A stretch of 64,000 bases of DNA. Origin: Acidimicrobiia bacterium. Its GTDB lineage: Bacteria; Actinomycetota; Acidimicrobiia; IMCC26256; PALSA-555. The notes beneath the pieces are model-generated. The model was not told the DNA's origin and made no database searches. It was given only the letters and a program-made list of their open reading frames with translations. Below are positions 8,288 through 16,687 of this stretch, piece after piece; positions within the stretch are counted from its first letter, which is position 1; every line of letters starts with the position of its first letter. The position numbers and the translations under genes were made by a program. The stretch is from contig DASZJD010000094.1 in assembly GCA_035948415.1 (NCBI GenBank), forward strand, positions 41,875 to 105,874, read 5' to 3'.

Positions 8288-9388
8288 GTGCTCGACCTCG
8301 ACCAGCTGCTCCGCGTTGCGGTCGAGCAGCGTGCCTCCGACCTACACCTGAAAGTTGGAGCCCGCCCGTGGCTGCGCGTCGACGGCGCCCTGGTCGAGGC
8401 CCCCTTCGACACCCTCGAGCCGACCGACACCGAGGCGGCCGCGGGCCGGCTCCTCTCGCCGGCCCGGGCCGAGACCCTGCGCCGCACCGGCGACGCCGAG
8501 TTCGTGTACGCAGTGCCGGGCTTATGCCGGTTCCGCGTCAGCGCGTTCCGGCAACGGGGCCGGATCGGGCTGGTGCTGCGCCGGGTCGTGCCCGGCGTGC
8601 CCGGTGTCGACGCCCTCGGTCTGCCGGAAGTTGTCGCGACCCTGGTCGAGGCGCCGTCGGGCCTGGTGCTCGTGACCGGGTTGGCCGGCTCGGGACGCAC
8701 GTCGACCATGGCGGCCATGGTGGACCACCTGAACAGCACCGAGCGGCGCCACATCGTGACGATCGAGGACCCCATCGAGGTTCTCCACGCCGACAAAGCC
8801 TCGATCGTCGACCAGCGGGAGGTGGGTGTCGACGTGAGGACGGTGCCCGCGGCGCTCGCCCGGGTGGTGCGGCAGGACCCTGACATGATCGTGGTCGGCG
8901 AGCTCGCCGACGAGGAATCGGCGCAGCTGGTGCTGGAGGCGGCCGACACCGGGCATCTCGTGCTGGCTGCGCTCGCCACAGTCGGGGCCGCCGAGGCCGT
9001 CGACCGCCTGGTGGAGCTCTTCCCCTACGACCGCCAGCCTTCGGTGCGCACCCTCGTCGCCCGCACCCTGCGTGGGGTCGTGTGCCAGCGGCTTTTGCCG
9101 CGCGCCGGCGGCCGCGGCCAGGTCGTCGCCACCGAGGTGCTCGTCGCCAACGGCGCAGTCGCCGACGCGATCGCTGAGGGCCGTGAAGCGAGTCGCCTCG
9201 AGCAGCTGATGCGAGACGGCGACTACTACGGCATGCACTCCTTCGACCAGGCGATCGCCCTCCTCTACGCGCGTGGACTCGTCGAACGAACGGTCGCTCT
9301 CGACCACGCGACCGCCGGTCCGCCCCTGCGCCTCGAGCTCGAGCGGATCGACCGCGAGCGGGATCAACCCGTCACCGCACCGGCCTGA
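8288..9388 (+). CDS. PilT-like secretion/retraction ATPase with altered nucleotide-binding motifs
   Basis: About 366 residues, co-linear with PilT: N-terminal SDLHLKVG segment (the PilT signature ASDLHL), then the RecA-like core. Walker A at residues 131-138 reads GLAGSGRT, so the invariant lysine is replaced by R137. The Asp box IEDPIEV (159-165) and Walker B DPDMIVVGE (197-205, E205) remain, but the usual GEMRD arginine is absent (GELAD) and the His-box TLHT is ALAT near residue 228-231. No pilin, PilB or PilC genes are adjacent. It is therefore a PilT-family protein that may be regulatory or a poor ATPase. GTG at 8288 was chosen because the protein signature begins there. Confidence 0.85.
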   Translation: MLDLDQLLRVAVEQRASDLHLKVGARPWLRVDGALVEAPFDTLEPTDTEAAAGRLLSPARAETLRRTGDAEFVYAVPGLCRFRVSAFRQRGRIGLVLRRVVPGVPGVDALGLPEVVATLVEAPSGLVLVTGLAGSGRTSTMAAMVDHLNSTERRHIVTIEDPIEVLHADKASIVDQREVGVDVRTVPAALARVVRQDPDMIVVGELADEESAQLVLEAADTGHLVLAALATVGAAEAVDRLVELFPYDRQPSVRTLVARTLRGVVCQRLLPRAGGRGQVVATEVLVANGAVADAIAEGREASRLEQLMRDGDYYGMHSFDQAIALLYARGLVERTVALDHATAGPPLRLELERIDRERDQPVTAPA

Positions 9389-9476
9389 TCGGCCCCGGGT
9401 CGCCATCCAGCCGACCCCAGCGGTGACGAGATTCGCGCCGCTGCCGAGCCCCGAAGCCCGCGAGAATGATGGCGGG

Positions 9477-10892
9477 ATGGACGTCCCCGCGCGCCTACGG
9501 GCGTACTACCAAGCCGGTTCGCCGACGCGTGAGCTCGCCGACCGGCTCCAGGAGGCCGGCCACGAGTGCTACCTCGTCGGCGGCACGGTCCGCGATGCCT
9601 TCCTCGGGGCGTCGTCCCCGGACGTCGACCTCGCCACCGACGCGCCCCCCGACGTCGTCCGACACGTCCTCGACGGGTGGGCCGAGCACGTGTGGCTCCA
9701 AGGAGCTTGGTTCGGCACCGTCGGGGTCGAGAAGGACGGCCTGCGGCTCGAGGTCACCACCTACCGGGGCGACGCCTACCGGCCGGAGAGCCGCAAGCCG
9801 ACGGTGACGTTCGCCAACCGGATCGAGGAGGACCTCGCCCGGCGCGACTTCACGATCAACGCCATGGCGCTGCGATTGCCGGACCCGGTGTTCGTGGATC
9901 CCTTCGGCGGCGCCGCCGACCTCCACGCCCGACGGCTCCGAACCCCGGCCGCGCCCGAGGTGTCCTTCGAAGCCGACCCGCTGCGCATGCTCCGCGCCGT
10001 CCGCTTCGTCGCCGCGTTCGGCCTCGAGCCGAGCTCCGAGCTCGTGGCGGCCATGGCCGCGTTGCGGCACCGCCTCGAGATCGTCAGCCCCGAGCGCATC
10101 CGAGACGAGCTCTGCCGGCTCCTCGGCGTCCCCGACCCCACGCCCGGGCTGTGGCTGCTCTGCGACACCAAGCTCGCCGACGAGTTTCTCCCCGAGCTCA
10201 ACGCGATGCGCCTCGAACAGGACCCGGTCCACACTCACAAGGACGTGCTCGCCCACACGTTCGCCGTCGTCGCCAGCACCGACCCGGGGCACCTGAGGGT
10301 GCGCCTGGCGGCGCTGTTCCACGATGTCGGCAAGCCCAAGACCCGCTCGATCGGGCCCGACGGCGTGAGTTTTCACCACCACGAGGTTGTCGGGGCGCGC
10401 ATGACCGAGGAGCGGATGCGGGCGCTGCGTTTCAGCAAGGAGATGGTGCACGACGTCGCCCGCCTCGTGTACCTCCACCTCCGCATTCACACCTACATGA
10501 TGGGCTGGAGCGACCGGGCCGTGCGCCGCTACGTACGCGACGCAGGGCCGCTGCTGAACGAGCTGAACGAGCTGCAGCGAGCCGACTGCACGACCCGCAA
10601 CCGCCGCAAGGCCACAGCTCTGGCGCGTCGGATGGACGAGCTCGACGCCCGCATCGAGGCTCTCCGAGCCCGAGAGGAGCTCGACGCCATCCGCCCGCCG
10701 CTCGACGGGCGCCAGGTCATGGCCTACCTCGGCATCGGCCCGGGCCCGACGGTCGGCGCAGCCCGTGACTTCCTCTTGGAGGCTCGCCTCGACGAGGGTC
10801 CGATCGGCGCCGACGACGCCTACGCGCGACTGGATGCCTGGGCCCGCCGGCGCGGGATCGAGCCGCGCGGCACCCGGCCCTCGCAGGAGTGA
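9477..10892 (+). CDS. cca: CCA tRNA nucleotidyltransferase
   Basis: Adds or repairs the 3' CCA end of tRNAs in the cytoplasm. About 471 residues. The class II nucleotidyltransferase head carries GGTVRD followed by the DVDLATDA catalytic aspartates, then RRDFTINAMAL and EADPLRMLRAVRF, all diagnostic. The C-terminal half contains an HD domain (LFHDVGKPKTR with HHHE nearby), as in actinobacterial and Gram-negative enzymes. The ATG at 9477-9479 begins MDVPARL. The enzyme is needed here: none of the four tRNA genes in the window encodes CCA. The gene converges on ino1, with only 13 bases between the stops. Confidence 0.95.
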   Translation: MDVPARLRAYYQAGSPTRELADRLQEAGHECYLVGGTVRDAFLGASSPDVDLATDAPPDVVRHVLDGWAEHVWLQGAWFGTVGVEKDGLRLEVTTYRGDAYRPESRKPTVTFANRIEEDLARRDFTINAMALRLPDPVFVDPFGGAADLHARRLRTPAAPEVSFEADPLRMLRAVRFVAAFGLEPSSELVAAMAALRHRLEIVSPERIRDELCRLLGVPDPTPGLWLLCDTKLADEFLPELNAMRLEQDPVHTHKDVLAHTFAVVASTDPGHLRVRLAALFHDVGKPKTRSIGPDGVSFHHHEVVGARMTEERMRALRFSKEMVHDVARLVYLHLRIHTYMMGWSDRAVRRYVRDAGPLLNELNELQRADCTTRNRRKATALARRMDELDARIEALRAREELDAIRPPLDGRQVMAYLGIGPGPTVGAARDFLLEARLDEGPIGADDAYARLDAWARRRGIEPRGTRPSQE

Positions 10893-10905
10893 CGCGCCGA
10901 TGCCG

Positions 10906-11991
10906 TCAGCCCCGAGCGAAGGCCTCGACCATCTCGCGGGCCTGCTCGTCGCGGTACTGCACGGGGGGCGACTTCATGAAGTAGGCGCTCGGGCCGAGCA
11001 GCGGGCCGCCAACGCCCCGGTCCAGGGCGAGCTTGGCGCAGCGCACGGCGTCGATGATCACCCCGGCGGAGTTCGGCGAGTCCCAGACCTCCAGCTTCAA
11101 CTCCAGGTTCAGCGGCACGTCGCCGAAGTTGCGACCCTCCATCCGGATGTAGCACCACTTTCGGTCGTCGAGCCAGGGGACATGGTCCGACGGGCCGATG
11201 TGGACGCTGTCGGCCTCGATGCCTCGGTCGAGCTGGCTCGTGACGGACTGGGTCTTCGAGATCTTCTTCGACTTCAGGCGACTTCGCTCGAGCATGTTCT
11301 TGAAGTCCATGTTCCCGCCGAAGTTGAGCTGGTAGGTGCGATCGAGCTCGACGCCGCGGTCCTCGAAGAGGCGGGTGAGGATCCGGTGGACGATCGTGGC
11401 CCCGACCTGGCTCTTGATGTCGTCACCGATGATCGGGACGCCAGCGTCCTCGAACCGCTGGGCCCAGGCGGGATCACTGGCGATAAACACCGGGATGGCG
11501 TTCACGAACGCGACCCCGGATTCGAGGCACGCCTCCGCGTAGTGGCGCTGGGCCACCTCCGAGCCAACCGGCAGGTAGCTGACGAGAACGTCAGCACGCG
11601 TGTCGCGGAGCACGGCCGCGACGTCGACAGGCTCGGCCGGTGACTCCTCGACGGCCTCTCGGTAGAACTCACCGAGGCCGTCGAAGGTCGGGCCGCGCTG
11701 GACCTGCACGCCGAGCCCGCCCGGGTCGGCGAACTTGATGGTGTTGTTCGCGCCCGCGAAGACGGCCTTGCCGAGGTCGAGGCCGACCTTGGCCGCGTCG
11801 ACGTCGAACGCGGCTACGAAGTCAACGTCGCGGACGTGGTAACCGCCGAGGACGACGTGCATGAGACCGGGCACCTCGTCCTCGGGTGCCGCGTCCCGGT
11901 AGTAGGCGACGCCCTGCACCAGGCTGCTGGCGCAGTTGCCGGCACCAGCAATGGCGACACGCACCCTCTTCTGAACAGACTCGCGGCTCAT
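10906..11991 (-). CDS. ino1: Inositol-3-phosphate synthase
   Basis: Converts glucose-6-phosphate to myo-inositol-1-phosphate with NAD, feeding phosphatidylinositol and mycothiol synthesis in actinobacteria. 361 residues, the size of the short prokaryotic type. The NAD-binding motif AGAGNCASS is at residues 15-23, with [10 protein letters not shown], the Lys-rich segment KSKKISKTQ, and a catalytic-region [10 protein letters not shown] segment. The ATG overlaps the padR stop by 4 bases (ATGA), so the gene is second in a padR-ino1 operon, as in mycobacteria (Rv0047c-Rv0046c order). It is probably controlled by the palindromic operator upstream of padR. Confidence 0.96.
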   Translation of the reverse strand: MSRESVQKRVRVAIAGAGNCASSLVQGVAYYRDAAPEDEVPGLMHVVLGGYHVRDVDFVAAFDVDAAKVGLDLGKAVFAGANNTIKFADPGGLGVQVQRGPTFDGLGEFYREAVEESPAEPVDVAAVLRDTRADVLVSYLPVGSEVAQRHYAEACLESGVAFVNAIPVFIASDPAWAQRFEDAGVPIIGDDIKSQVGATIVHRILTRLFEDRGVELDRTYQLNFGGNMDFKNMLERSRLKSKKISKTQSVTSQLDRGIEADSVHIGPSDHVPWLDDRKWCYIRMEGRNFGDVPLNLELKLEVWDSPNSAGVIIDAVRCAKLALDRGVGGPLLGPSAYFMKSPPVQYRDEQAREMVEAFARG

Positions 11992-12635
11992 GCCGAGGCT
12001 TCCTCCTTGACGGCGCGGCGCTCGGCCAAGGGGGCATCCTCAGGGGTGGCCGCTCGCTCCGCGGTGATCAGCTCGTCGACCCACTCGAGGTCGCGCTGGG
12101 TGGACTTCGTGCGGTGCTCCACGAGGGAGCGCGTGTAACGGTCGTCGCGACCGCCCCGGGCCTGGAGCTGCCGATCAAGGCGCTCGGCGAGCACGTGGCG
12201 ACGCCGGAGCAGGAGCGCGAGCCGCTGGGCCGGCTCGACGTGGCGGCAGAAGGCGAGCTTGAGCGCGAACGCCTTCTCGTCGTCGCCGTGGACGTCGTCC
12301 CCGAGGAGCAGCTCAGCGAAGAGTGCCTCACCGGCCGCGGTGATCTGATACGCCTTGCGGGTCCGACGGCTCGAGGCGGAGAGCCGCCCGGCCATGGTCC
12401 GCAGTCGGGCGGCCGCCAGGTCACCGGTGAGCGACCCGGTCGGCGGGCTCGGCGTCGGCGCGGCGCCCACGACGCTGGCGATGGCACCCGTTCGCTCGAG
12501 GCGTCGCAGGGCGGGGTACAGCGAGCCGTACGAGACCCCCCACAGGAAACCGAGGGTCTCACCCAGCCGCTTCTTCAGCTCGTAGCCGTGCAGCGGCTGA
12601 TCCTTGAGTAGCCCCAAGACGGCAAGCTCCAGCAC
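11988..12635 (-). CDS. PadR family transcriptional regulator
   Basis: Winged-helix repressor of 215 residues. The N-terminus is a standard PadR domain ([17 protein letters not shown], then [15 protein letters not shown]), followed by an ~30-residue Ala/Pro-rich insertion and the wing segment [17 protein letters not shown], and a helical C-terminal dimerisation region. It is the first gene of the padR-ino1 operon, whose order is the same as in mycobacteria. A 29-base palindromic element lies 18 bases before its GTG start, which makes autoregulation very likely and control of inositol synthesis plausible. The ligand is unknown. Confidence 0.93.
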   Translation of the reverse strand: MLELAVLGLLKDQPLHGYELKKRLGETLGFLWGVSYGSLYPALRRLERTGAIASVVGAAPTPSPPTGSLTGDLAAARLRTMAGRLSASSRRTRKAYQITAAGEALFAELLLGDDVHGDDEKAFALKLAFCRHVEPAQRLALLLRRRHVLAERLDRQLQARGGRDDRYTRSLVEHRTKSTQRDLEWVDELITAERAATPEDAPLAERRAVKEEASA

Positions 12636-12653
12636 GATCGCGCTCCAGGTAGC

Positions 12654-12682
12654 GTCCGATATATCGAGCCGATATATCGGAC
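12654..12682. promoter_or_regulatory. Palindromic operator upstream of padR-ino1
   Basis: Perfect inverted repeat with 13-base arms GTCCGATATATCG (12654-12666) and CGATATATCGGAC (12670-12682) around a 3-base spacer. Each arm also contains the 10-base self-palindrome CGATATATCG (12657-12666 and 12670-12679), so two sites sit 13 bases apart. The surroundings are very GC-rich, so this AT-rich symmetry stands out. On the minus strand a TTGTCC element and a TATATC element lie within it at promoter-like spacing, so bound PadR would block the promoter. Binding by PadR is inferred. Confidence 0.82.
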
Positions 12683-12781
12683 AACAGTCTGACGGAACAC
12701 GGCGGGCGGGTCAAGTCGGGCGCCGGCGGCGGGCGCGACAAGGCCCCGGGGGGCGGAACAGCCGTGCGTACACTCGCCCCC

Positions 12782-13147
12782 GTGCGGCAGCACGTCGACT
12801 ACGTCCTGGCCCAACGGGCGGTGCTGCGGGACCTGCGGGCCGGCCGGCGCGGGCGCGAGGACGTGTGCGACGCCCACCCGGAGCTCGTGCGGGCCGGGCG
12901 GAACATCGGTGAGCCGGCCGGGGGGGCCTGCCCGGTCTGCGGCCACGGGAGCCTCCGCCTCGTCTCTTACGTCTACGGCGACGCGCTCGCCCGCGCCAAC
13001 GGTCGGTGCATCACCTCCGCCAGCGAGCTGGCGCGGCTCGAGGCCGCCCACGAGGAGTTCACGCGCTACATCGTCGAGGTCTGCCTCGACTGCCGGTGGA
13101 ACCACCTCCAGCGCCTCGAGCTCCACGGTCGTCGTCACGCCGGCTGA
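12782..13147 (+). CDS. DUF5318 family protein
   Basis: About 121 residues with a likely zinc site: CPVCG at about residue 51-55 and CLDC near the C-terminus, in the same order as actinobacterial DUF5318 proteins (mycobacterial Rv0049). The segment VDYVLAQRAVLRDLRAGR and the ending CRWNHL match my memory of that family. Function unknown. The gene is divergent from padR-ino1, as in mycobacteria, and precedes panB by 108 bases. I chose GTG at 12782-12784 because the family starts close to VDYxL; GTG at 12764 would add six residues. Confidence 0.8.
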   Translation: MRQHVDYVLAQRAVLRDLRAGRRGREDVCDAHPELVRAGRNIGEPAGGACPVCGHGSLRLVSYVYGDALARANGRCITSASELARLEAAHEEFTRYIVEVCLDCRWNHLQRLELHGRRHAG

Positions 13148-13255
13148 CCGGCCCGGCGCGCGAGGGCGCGCCCCCGAGGACCGCCGCCCGGCTGCCGGGT
13201 AACCTCCCGGGTGCCGCCGGGAGCCGCACGCGCCCTGGACGGTGGAGGTGAGGCG

Positions 13256-14137
13256 ATGACCGAGCCGATCGCGCCGCGCCAGCGGGTCACAGCCCCGGCG
13301 ATCGCGGCCAGGAAGGGCCGGGGGCCACTCGTCATGGTCACCGCGTACGACGCGCCGACGGCGCGCGTCGTGGACGCTGCCGGCGTCGACATGATCCTCG
13401 TCGGCGACTCCCTCGCCATGGTCGTCCTCGGCTATGAGGACACCCTGCAGGTGACGACCTCGGACCTTGCTCACCACGTCGGGGCCGTTGCCCGAACTCG
13501 CCCGCACGCCCTGCTGGTCGCCGACCTGCCGTGGATGAGCTACCACGTCAGCGCCCAGGACGCCGTCCGCAACGCGGCCACTCTCGTGCGCGCCGGGGCG
13601 ACTGCGGTGAAGCTCGAAGGCGGTCGGAAGCGCCTCGACGCGGTGCGGGCGATCCTGGACGCCGAGATCCCGGTGATGGGCCACCTCGGCCTCACGCCCC
13701 AGTCGTTCCATGCCCTCGGCGGATTCAAGGTCCAGGGCCGAGACCTCGAGACGGCACGGGCGATCGTCGACGACGCCGTGGCGCTCGCCGACGCGGGCTG
13801 CTTCGCCGTCGTGCTCGAGTGCGTCCCCGACGCGGTAGCCCGGCTCGTGACCGACAGCGTCGCCGTTCCGACGGTTGGGATCGGTGCGGGGCGCCACTGC
13901 GACGGCCAGGTCCTGGTACTGCACGACCTGCTTGGGTTCGACGACCACGTGGCGCCGAAGTTCGTCCGGCGCTACGCGACCTTGGCCGACGACGCGACGG
14001 CGGCGGTGGCCCGCTTTGCCGACGACGTGCGCGCCGGGCGCTTTCCCTCGAGCGACGAGACCTACCACGCCGCTGACGACGTCGCCGACGCCCTCCGGCT
14101 GTACGGCGGGAGCTCGACCGAGCACGCACCGGCGTGA
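13256..14137 (+). CDS. panB: 3-methyl-2-oxobutanoate hydroxymethyltransferase
   Basis: First step of pantothenate synthesis: transfers a hydroxymethyl group from 5,10-methylene-THF to 2-oxoisovalerate to give ketopantoate. About 293 residues. Typical motifs are present: MVTAYDAPTA, VGDSLAMVVLGYEDTL (metal-binding Asp), VKLEGG, MGHLGLTPQ and the GIGAGRHCDGQVLV segment. The ATG at 13256 has a GGTGGAGGTG ribosome site. It overlaps the following DUF192 gene at the stop codon. panC and panD are not in the window. The gene lies between DUF5318 and the ribosomal protein cluster, which is not the mycobacterial location. Confidence 0.95.
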   Translation: MTEPIAPRQRVTAPAIAARKGRGPLVMVTAYDAPTARVVDAAGVDMILVGDSLAMVVLGYEDTLQVTTSDLAHHVGAVARTRPHALLVADLPWMSYHVSAQDAVRNAATLVRAGATAVKLEGGRKRLDAVRAILDAEIPVMGHLGLTPQSFHALGGFKVQGRDLETARAIVDDAVALADAGCFAVVLECVPDAVARLVTDSVAVPTVGIGAGRHCDGQVLVLHDLLGFDDHVAPKFVRRYATLADDATAAVARFADDVRAGRFPSSDETYHAADDVADALRLYGGSSTEHAPA

Positions 14138-14613
14138 TGCGGGCCGGCGTCGCCCTCTGGGTGACGGCCTGCGCCCTCGTCGTTCTCCCGCCCGCGGCGG
14201 CGGCGGGGCGGTCGATCGGCACGGCGGTGCGCGCCGCCAGACCAGCCCAGGCGCCCTTCATTGGACTCGGTGCAACGACCGTCCACGTGGCCGGGCGCCC
14301 GCTCGACGTCGTCCTAGCCCGCACCGAGCCCGAGCGCGAGGCTGGGCTGCGGGAGCGTTCGACGCTCGGTCCCTACGGCGGGATGCTGTTCGTCTTCGCC
14401 GGCGACACGTCCGTCGGCTTCACGATGTCGACCGTTCCCGTGGCGCTCGACATCGGCTTCTACCGGTCCGATGGGCGGGCCGTGGGCCAGCTGCGGATGC
14501 GGCCGTGCCCAGGGCCGGAGTCCGCCTGCCCGGAGTACCGAACCCGGCGGTCCTTCCGCTACGCCCTGGAGACCCTCGCCGGCCGGTTCCCCCGTGGTCG
14601 GCTCACCGGCTGA
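14137..14613 (+). CDS. Secreted DUF192 family protein
   Basis: About 158 residues. The N-terminus is a clear signal peptide (hydrophobic core VALWVTACALVVLPPAAAA). The mature part matches DUF192: EREAGLRERSTLGPYGGMLFVF followed by VGFTMSTVPVALDIGFYR, the common (R)xxGLxxR...GMLFxF...FWMxNTxxPLDI pattern. Function unknown; in the family this is a small periplasmic/extracellular beta protein. The ATG shares a base with the panB stop (TGATG); a GTG three bases earlier is an alternative start. It is probably co-translated with panB, though no link to pantothenate is known. Confidence 0.85.
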   Translation: MRAGVALWVTACALVVLPPAAAAGRSIGTAVRAARPAQAPFIGLGATTVHVAGRPLDVVLARTEPEREAGLRERSTLGPYGGMLFVFAGDTSVGFTMSTVPVALDIGFYRSDGRAVGQLRMRPCPGPESACPEYRTRRSFRYALETLAGRFPRGRLTG

Positions 14614-14784
14614 AAGTCACAGCTCGCCAGTACGGTGAGGACCCTCGGCGGGTACCATCCGTCGCTCGACAATCCGCGTCCTGCTCGCCGGCCCGACGTG
14701 TCTGTAGGCACGCCGGCGTCCGGGCGAGCCCGCAGGGTGCCCGGCGCCGCCGGTGGACCCGCCGGTCCAAAGGAGGGGCGGCCC

Positions 14785-15111
14785 ATGCGGCCGTACGAAG
14801 TCATGGTTATCTACGACGCCGAGCTCGACCAGGCCGACATCCGGTCCGCCGTCGAGCGCTCGACGCAGCTCCTCGAGTCGAGGGGCGCCGAGATCGGCCC
14901 GGTCGACCACTGGGGAAAGCGGCCGTTCGCCTACCGCCTCAAGCGGCGGTGGGAGGGGTACTACGTGGTGCTCCAGGCCCGGGCCGAGCCGGACGCGATG
15001 AGCGAACTGGGTCGCACCCTCACGCTGGCCGACGAGGTGCTGCGCCACAAGGTCCTTCGGATCCCCGAATCGGTGTACGGCAAGACGCTCGGCACGCCCG
15101 CCGGCGAATGA
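14785..15111 (+). CDS. rpsF: 30S ribosomal protein bS6
   Basis: 108 residues, normal for bS6. The start MRPYEVMVIYDAEL and the internal GPVDHWGKRPFAYRLKRR and YYVVLQARAEPDA segments are standard for the family. bS6 binds with bS18 to the 16S rRNA platform. The ATG at 14785-14787 follows the strong ribosome site AAAGGAGGGG. It opens the conserved rpsF-ssb-rpsR-rplI cluster. The 171 bases before it, after the DUF192 gene, are the likely promoter region, although I do not see a convincing -35/-10 pair. The open frame extends upstream to 14635 but without conserved sequence. Confidence 0.97.
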   Translation: MRPYEVMVIYDAELDQADIRSAVERSTQLLESRGAEIGPVDHWGKRPFAYRLKRRWEGYYVVLQARAEPDAMSELGRTLTLADEVLRHKVLRIPESVYGKTLGTPAGE

Positions 15112-15166
15112 GAGAAGCCGGTGAGCGACCCAGGAGCGCCTACCGGCATGAGGAGGTCCAACCGAG

Positions 15167-15616
15167 ATGGCCGACAGCAGTGTCACGATCGTTGGCAACG
15201 TCACCCGCGACCCTGAGATGCGCTACACGCCGAGCGGCGTGGCGAAGGCGTCGTTTGGCGTGGCGGTGAGCCGCCGGTGGCAGAACCGCACCACCCACGA
15301 GTGGGAGGAGCAGACGAGCTTCTTCAACGTCGTGTGCTGGCGGGAGATGGCGGAGAACGTGTGCGAGTCGATCGGGAAAGGAGCCCGGATCGTGGTGACG
15401 GGCCGGCTCGAGCAGCGGTCCTGGGAGACCGAGAACGGCGACAAGCGCAGCGTTGTCGAGGTCGTCGCCGACGACGTCGGACCGAGTCTGCGCTGGGCGA
15501 CCGCCGAGGTGAAGCGCAACGAGCGCCGGGGCAGCTTTGACAGCGGCGGGGCGCGTGCCGCGGCCCCGGCCGCCAAGCCGAGCGGCGAAGCGGACGAGAT
15601 GGAGGAGCCGTTCTAG
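15167..15616 (+). CDS. ssb: Single-stranded DNA-binding protein
   Basis: 149 residues. The OB-fold occupies residues 1-105 ([53 protein letters not shown]), followed by a low-complexity linker and the acidic tip DEMEEPF, which binds partner proteins; the usual tip is DDDIPF, so EEPF is a slightly altered version. Protects ssDNA in replication and repair. It lies between rpsF and rpsR as in most bacteria, with 55 bases after rpsF and 2 bases before rpsR. Confidence 0.97.
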   Translation: MADSSVTIVGNVTRDPEMRYTPSGVAKASFGVAVSRRWQNRTTHEWEEQTSFFNVVCWREMAENVCESIGKGARIVVTGRLEQRSWETENGDKRSVVEVVADDVGPSLRWATAEVKRNERRGSFDSGGARAAAPAAKPSGEADEMEEPF

Positions 15617-15618
15617 CG

Positions 15619-16059
15619 ATGGCGAGACCACGACGGACCAAGCGCGACGCCACCGATCGCAAGCCGAAGAAGAAGGTGTCGATCCTCGACAGCGAGGCGA
15701 TCACGTGGGTCGACTACAAGGACGTGGCCCTGCTCCGCCGGTTCATGTCGGAGCGAGCCAAGATCCGCGCCCGGCGGGTGACCGGCAACGATGCCCAGCA
15801 ACAGCGGGCGGTCGCGCGTGCGATCCGGGTGGCCCGCGAGATGGCGCTCCTGCCGTACTCCGTCCGGCAGGTCACTCACCGCAGCAAGGGACGACGTGAC
15901 CGTGGCTCGGACGGCGGCGGGCCGCCGCGTCGGGAGGACACGCCGGCTCCGTCCGAGGCCAACGCCGGCCTCGAGATCGAGGCGCCCGTGGACGCCGCGC
16001 TCCCCGAAGCCGCCGAGCCGGTCGGAGGGGCGGACGTCGCGGCCGAGGAGTCCGGGTGA
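15619..16059 (+). CDS. rpsR: 30S ribosomal protein bS18 with long C-terminal extension
   Basis: bS18 partner of bS6 on the small subunit. Residues 1-~90 are standard: basic N-terminus, [53 protein letters not shown]. There are no cysteines, so it is the zinc-free form. An additional ~55 residues follow (about 92-146), rich in Ala, Glu, Pro and Gly and increasingly acidic, which is unusual since bS18 normally has 70-90 residues. Start ATG is 2 bases after the ssb stop. Its stop overlaps the rplI start (GTGA). Confidence 0.95.
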   Translation: MARPRRTKRDATDRKPKKKVSILDSEAITWVDYKDVALLRRFMSERAKIRARRVTGNDAQQQRAVARAIRVAREMALLPYSVRQVTHRSKGRRDRGSDGGGPPRREDTPAPSEANAGLEIEAPVDAALPEAAEPVGGADVAAEESG

Positions 16060-16502
16060 GGGTCGTGCTCCGCGAGGACGTCGAGCAGCTCGGGCGCAAG
16101 GGCGACCTCCTCGACGTCGCCGACGGCTACGCGCGCAACTTCCTCGTCCCGCGTGGGCTGGCGATGCGGGCGACGAAGGGGGCGACGGCGCAGGCGGAGG
16201 CCATGCGTCGCAACCGCCAGGCGCGAGACGCTCGGGACCGAGCGGCCGCCGAGGACCTGTCCAGTCGCCTCGCCGCGAGCCCGATCCGTGTCGGGGCGCG
16301 TGCCGGCGAGGGCGGCAAGCTCTTCGGCTCGGTGACGAGCGTCGACCTCGCCGACGCGCTGCGGGCCCAGACGGGCATTGAGGTGGACCGGCGAGCGATC
16401 CAGCTCGACGAGCCGATCAAGGAGCTCGGGCCGCGCGAGGTACCCGTCCGACTCCACCCCGACGTCACGGCCTCGCTTCGGATCGAGGTCGCAGCGGACT
16501 GA
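16056..16502 (+). CDS. rplI: 50S ribosomal protein bL9
   Basis: 148 residues, the usual length. The N-terminal domain [32 protein letters not shown] carries the family signature, a long connecting helix is rich in Arg/Ala, and the C-terminal domain [17 protein letters not shown] and [13 protein letters not shown] is typical. The GTG start overlaps the rpsR stop by 4 bases. Followed by 185 bases without a gene before dnaB; in that gap I see a TTGACG element near 16645 that could be a weak promoter for dnaB, but no convincing partner. Confidence 0.97.
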   Translation: MRVVLREDVEQLGRKGDLLDVADGYARNFLVPRGLAMRATKGATAQAEAMRRNRQARDARDRAAAEDLSSRLAASPIRVGARAGEGGKLFGSVTSVDLADALRAQTGIEVDRRAIQLDEPIKELGPREVPVRLHPDVTASLRIEVAAD

Positions 16503-16687
16503 GCTGTCACAGCCGCCGTTCACAATCGGCACGTGGGCTCGCCCGTTCTCCTCACGCCTGGGGATGACCGGGCCCGTCATCCACCGAAATTCGCAAGGTT
16601 TTCGCACTACCGATCCACAGGTCCGACCGTTCATGCTGGCGCTCTTGACGCGGGGCTGAACGCCCGGTAGCCGGGCGGCGAACAGAA

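Noticed and set aside
16600..16630. Possible DnaA box (GATCCACAGG)
   Set aside because: Matches the TTATCCACA consensus at only seven of nine positions and is single; no origin cluster.
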